This document shows, one piece after another, positions 6,528-8,861 of a stretch of 8,861 bases of DNA; the first letter of the stretch is position 1; every line of letters begins with the position of its first letter. Origin of the DNA: Synergistaceae bacterium (GTDB lineage Bacteria; Synergistota; Synergistia; Synergistales; Synergistaceae); the NCBI GenBank assembly GCA_012727545.1, contig JAAYHA010000129.1:1-8861 (forward strand). The letters are read 5' to 3'. The position numbers and the translations under genes were made by a program. Below the pieces are notes generated by a model that worked only from the letters and a program-made list of their open reading frames with translations, ran no database searches and was not told the DNA's origin.

Positions 6528-7838
6528 ATGACATACAGGATAGTTCATTACATAAACCAATTCTACGCCGGAATAGGCGGAGAAGAGAAGGCAGACCACA
6601 AACCGGAACTCAGGGAAGGGTTCGTCGGTCCGGGGATGCAGATCGAAAAACTATTCAACGGAGAGGGCAAAGTCGTAGGAACTGTAATATGCGGAGACGG
6701 ATATTACGGCGAGCATACCGATCAGGCAAGGACCGAATGTCTTGAGATGATAAAGGGACTTCAACCGGACATCCTCTTTGCAGGTCCCGCATTCAACGCA
6801 GGAAGATACGGCTTCGCCTGCGGAGATATCGCAGCAACTGTCGGAGAGGAGCTCAACATTCCCACAGTCACTGCAATGTATCCCGAAAACCCGGGAGTGG
6901 AACTCTATTCGAAAAAGACATTTATAGCGATAACATCAGACAGCGCCAGAGGCATGGCAAAAGCCATTCCCACAATGGTCGGAATCGGGACAAAGCTGCT
7001 CAAGGGAGAGAAGATGGGACCGGCAAGGCTGGAAGGTTACATCCACCGCGGCATAAGGAAATCATTCTTCCATGAGAAGAGTGGCGCAGAGAGAGCAGTT
7101 GAAATGCTGCTGGCAAAATTAAAAGGTGAGAGTTTCCGTACAGAGTACGAGATGCCGGTCTTCAACAAGATACCGCCTGCAGCTCCTGTTAAGGACCTCA
7201 AGACCGCAACTATAGCTCTTGTCTCTTCCGGGGGTATCGTACCCAAAGGGAACCCTGACCACATACGCGTCTCCTCCGCAGAAAGTTTCGGTTCTTATGA
7301 CATTTCTGAATTAAAGAATATGACACCGGAAAATTACGAGTCTATCCACGGTGGATACGACAGGGAATGGGCAAACGTTGACCCTGATGTGGTACTCCCT
7401 CTTGATGTAATGCGTGAGCTCGAGGCTGAAGGTGTAATTGGCAAGATCCATCCGATTTTCTACACTACGACAGGAACAGGTACTGCGGTAGCAAACTCTG
7501 AGAAGTTCGGGCAGGAAATTGGAGAAGAACTTAAAAAAGCAGGGGTCGATGCGGCAATACTTACATCCACCTGAGGAACATGCACTCGATGCGGCGCATC
7601 GATGACCCGCGAGATAGAAAGAGTGGCAGGTATCCCTGTAGTGCAGATAGCAACTATAGTCCCGATAATGCTCACTGTTGGCACAAACAGGATAGTCCCT
7701 GGAATAGCGATACCTCACCCGACCGGCAACCCTGCACTGGGTCCGGAAGGCGACAAAGCAGTCAGGAGAGAGCTGCTGCTCCGCTCTTTCAAGGCATTGA
7801 CAACACCTGTAACAGAGCAGACGATTTTTGAAAAATGA
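6528..7838 (+). CDS. grdB: Glycine/sarcosine/betaine reductase component B, selenoprotein subunit (UGA = Sec349)
   Basis: Selenium-bearing subunit of component B. It helps cleave the C-N bond of the substrate and passes the carboxymethyl group to GrdA. The frame opens at 6528 after AGAGGAGG, gives MTYRIVHYINQFYAGIGGEEKA-type family sequence, and meets TGA at 7572-7574. Continuing past it gives ILTST-U-GTCTRCGASM and then IPVVQIATIVPIMLTVGTNRI and IAIPHPTGNPALG, the conserved GrdB C-terminus, to the TGA at 7836-7838. The full product is 436 residues, the family's size. Readthrough is therefore real coding: the UGA stands where GrdB/GrdF/GrdH proteins carry selenocysteine, in a U349-G-T-C352 redox motif with C355 nearby. 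A SECIS-like hairpin follows at once. Conventional calling would cut the protein to 348 residues and invent a 78-residue gene at 7602. Whether it acts on glycine, sarcosine or betaine cannot be told from sequence alone. Confidence 0.95.
7586..7602 (+). promoter_or_regulatory. Bacterial SECIS element of grdB
   Basis: TCGATGC (7586-7592) pairs perfectly with GCATCGA (7596-7602), enclosing the loop GGC. The loop begins 18 bases after the UGA (7572-7574) and opens with G. Both agree with the known bacterial SECIS layout: a short stem directly downstream of UGA, with a guanine in the first two loop positions for SelB binding. The element is coding sequence as well and encodes part of TRCGASM. Confidence 0.8.
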
Positions 7839-7884
7839 TTTTTCAGGCAGGCTGTGAGAACTGTGTCAAAAATCATAGCCTGCC
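7824..7884 (+). other. Interleaved inverted repeats at the grdB stop codon and in the grdB-grdX spacer
   Basis: GGCAGGCTGTGA (7846-7857) pairs with TCATAGCCTGCC (7873-7884), giving 12 bp with one G-U and a 15-base loop. A second pair, ATGATTTTT (7835-7843, containing the stop codon) with AAAAATCAT (7868-7876), crosses it. A third, ATTTTT (7824-7829) with AAAAAT (7831-7836), overlaps the stop as well. The first hairpin is stable enough to be a transcript end or processing site, but only weakly T-rich sequence (CTCTGTAATTT) follows, so it is not a clean terminator. It could protect or attenuate the grdEB message relative to grdX-trxA-grdA. Confidence 0.6.
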
Positions 7885-7909
7885 CTCTGTAATTTAAGGA
7901 GAGATAGAA

Positions 7910-8302
7910 ATGGCGGAAAAGATACTTCAGATAGTGACCAACAATCCTGATATCTACTGGAGCCCTGAGATGCCCTACGGTGTCGTCTTTACAGAAGGTT
8001 CTCCCATTGATGTGCTTGATAAGACTGAGGAACTCCTGCAGCATGGATGGCGTCTTCTTTCTGCACCGCTCCCTCCGAACGTGCCGATAATGCGAGGCCC
8101 TTACAGGTCGCTTGTCATTGAGGAATCTGAGTCAAAATACGACAAGGATGGAATAATAGCAATAGAGAAAGCAAGAGAGAGATATTTGATGGAAAGAGAG
8201 AAGAACTGTGCTGAACCTCAGGAAGATTTTGCTCTTATTGACAGGCAGATGCTTCAGAGAGCTTTAAGGGATATTTCCATCCTAAACAGTATTTCTTCAT
8301 AG
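7910..8302 (+). CDS. grdX: GrdX family protein
   Basis: A 130-residue protein of the GrdX family, which is found almost only in glycine/sarcosine/betaine reductase clusters and has no established biochemical role. The start at 7910 follows AAGGAGAG (7896-7903). The product is soluble, with no signal peptide or membrane segment. It opens with KILQIVTNNPDIY, followed by a short acidic stretch, a proline-rich centre (SAPLPPNVPIMRGPYRSLVIEE) and a charged helical C-terminus that ends in RALRDISILNS. It has only one cysteine (in the KNCAEP segment), so a redox role is unlikely. In classical clostridial clusters grdX is the first gene; here it is between grdB and trxA. The following spacer (8303-8396) holds no gene. 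Confidence 0.85.
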   Translation: MAEKILQIVTNNPDIYWSPEMPYGVVFTEGSPIDVLDKTEELLQHGWRLLSAPLPPNVPIMRGPYRSLVIEESESKYDKDGIIAIEKARERYLMEREKNCAEPQEDFALIDRQMLQRALRDISILNSISS

Positions 8303-8396
8303 TTTTTCACTGTCAGGACTTATATTTAACCATAACAAGTGATACCATAAGCAGGACAGGTTTTGAGCCACATAGTATTTCAGGAGGCGATTCCAT

Positions 8397-8720
8397 ATGA
8401 TCGAATTAACAAAGGAAAATTGTGACGCAGAAGTCCGTGAAGAGAAAGAGCTGCCCGTGGTAGTGGATTTCTGGGGACCCCAGTGCGTACCGTGCATGGG
8501 ACTTATGCCCCATTACATGGAGATGGCAAAAGAATTTGAGGGCAAGGTCAAGTTTACAAAGGTAGACTGCTCTGTAAACAAAAGAGTTGCAATGGGATTC
8601 CGCGTGATGGGACTTCCCACATTCCTCTTCTGGAAAGACGGGGCAGAAGTAAAACGCCTCTCCAAAGAAGAGTGTACTCCGGAATCGATCAGGGCTGAGA
8701 TAGAAAAGCTCATCGCATAG
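8397..8720 (+). CDS. trxA: Thioredoxin of the glycine reductase system (CVPC active site)
   Basis: Small cytoplasmic dithiol protein of 107 residues, a full-length thioredoxin. It would pass electrons to the Grd complex, where selenoprotein A is reduced after each turnover. Thioredoxin features are VVVDFW (21-26), the active site C30-V-P-C33, the strand KFTKVDC (52-58) and the cis-proline loop GLPTFLFW (72-79, P74). Compared with the usual WCGPC, the tryptophan before the first cysteine is Q29 and the glycine is V31. Thioredoxins tied to glycine reductase in Clostridium and Eubacterium are known to carry such non-CGPC motifs, so this looks like a dedicated partner rather than a general thioredoxin. 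Its start follows AGGAGG (8382-8387). No thioredoxin reductase gene lies in the window. Confidence 0.93.
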   Translation: MIELTKENCDAEVREEKELPVVVDFWGPQCVPCMGLMPHYMEMAKEFEGKVKFTKVDCSVNKRVAMGFRVMGLPTFLFWKDGAEVKRLSKEECTPESIRAEIEKLIA

Positions 8721-8777
8721 GCTTCAACGTCCACCCCGGACGCGCAAAAAAATATAAACCTAAGGAGGTGTTCAGCC

Positions 8778-8861
8778 ATGGGCAAACTGGCAGGTAAGAA
8801 ACTTCTCCTCCTGGGAGAAAGGGACGGCGTCCCTGGACCGGCCATGGAGGCATGTCTGAAA
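8778..8861 (+). CDS. grdA: Glycine/sarcosine/betaine reductase component A, selenoprotein A (5' end only)
   Basis: Only the first 28 codons are present; the gene runs off the right edge. The translation, MGKLAGKKLLLLGERDGVPG and then PAMEACLK, fits the GrdA N-terminus (GKKVIIIGDRDGIPGPAIEECLK-like in the family). A strong site, AAGGAGGTG (8762-8770), stands seven bases before the ATG. GrdA is a small (about 160-residue) selenoprotein that carries the carboxymethyl group as a selenoether between components B and C. Its own UGA, normally near codon 44, would lie just outside the window. The position after trxA completes the electron-carrier pair. In the classical order grdA sits between grdE and grdB. 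Confidence 0.88.
   Translation, partial: MGKLAGKKLLLLGERDGVPGPAMEACLK

Noticed and set aside
7572..7574. A nonsense mutation making grdB a pseudogene
   Set aside because: The UGA is at the family's selenocysteine place, is followed by a SECIS-like hairpin, and the downstream frame is intact and conserved.
7602..7838. A separate 78-residue gene starting with MTREIERVAG
   Set aside because: It is the C-terminal part of GrdB beyond the selenocysteine UGA, in the same frame, and has no ribosome binding site.
8310..8359. Hairpin in the grdX-trxA spacer (CTGTC/GACAG and CTTAT/ATAAG)
   Set aside because: Two 5-bp stems around an internal loop and a long AT-rich apical loop, without a T-tract. Too weak to call a terminator or riboswitch.
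1..8861. CRISPR array, tRNA, rRNA, insertion sequence or phage genes
   Set aside because: No spaced direct repeats, tRNA-like cloverleaf, transposase or integrase sequence was seen on either strand.

Overview
The window reads as a piece of chromosome from a strictly anaerobic, amino-acid-fermenting bacterium. The evidence is a glycine/sarcosine/betaine reductase (Grd, Stickland-type) gene cluster with an in-frame selenocysteine UGA and a GrdA start, set next to ordinary housekeeping genes. The lineage is not fixed by the sequence. Clostridia and Synergistota both carry such clusters; I lean towards Synergistota on general impression only.

Left part (1-3900), housekeeping. rpsT (ribosomal protein S20) runs rightward and ends at a hairpin terminator. 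Converging on it from the right is a two-gene unit, leuS then holA (leucyl-tRNA synthetase and the delta subunit of the DNA polymerase III clamp loader), whose reading frames overlap by one base. A likely leuS promoter lies just upstream, between leuS and the next leftward gene.

Middle (3897-5222). A CdaR-type regulator (diacid-recognition domain plus C-terminal HTH) is transcribed leftward, away from the grd genes. The 150-bp divergent region holds a plausible grd promoter and two perfect 15-bp odd palindromes with centres 41 bp apart. A third half-site is attached to the first palindrome. These are good operator candidates.

Right part (5223-8861), the grd cluster, in the order grdE - grdB - grdX - trxA - grdA (cut by the window end). 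GrdE is a proprotein with an Asn-Cys processing site that should yield two subunits, one pyruvoyl-capped. GrdB is a selenoprotein: the TGA at 7572-7574 is read through (residue U349) and the true stop is at 7836-7838. A 7-bp stem with a GGC loop right after the UGA fits a bacterial SECIS element. GrdE and GrdB together form the substrate-specific component B, which captures the amine or amino acid. GrdA (component A) takes over the carboxymethyl group as a selenoether, and a thioredoxin with an atypical CVPC site supplies electrons. Component C (grdC/grdD), which releases acetyl phosphate, and a thioredoxin reductase are not in the window. The gene order differs from the classical clostridial grdX-trxB-trxA-grdE-grdA-grdB-grdC-grdD.

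The most interesting points are the UGA readthrough with its SECIS, the CdaR-type regulator with paired palindromes in front of the grd operon, the interleaved inverted repeats around the grdB stop codon, the GAGGTGA-N5-TTG start layout shared by two genes, and a Pro-to-Ile change in the LeuRS editing motif.
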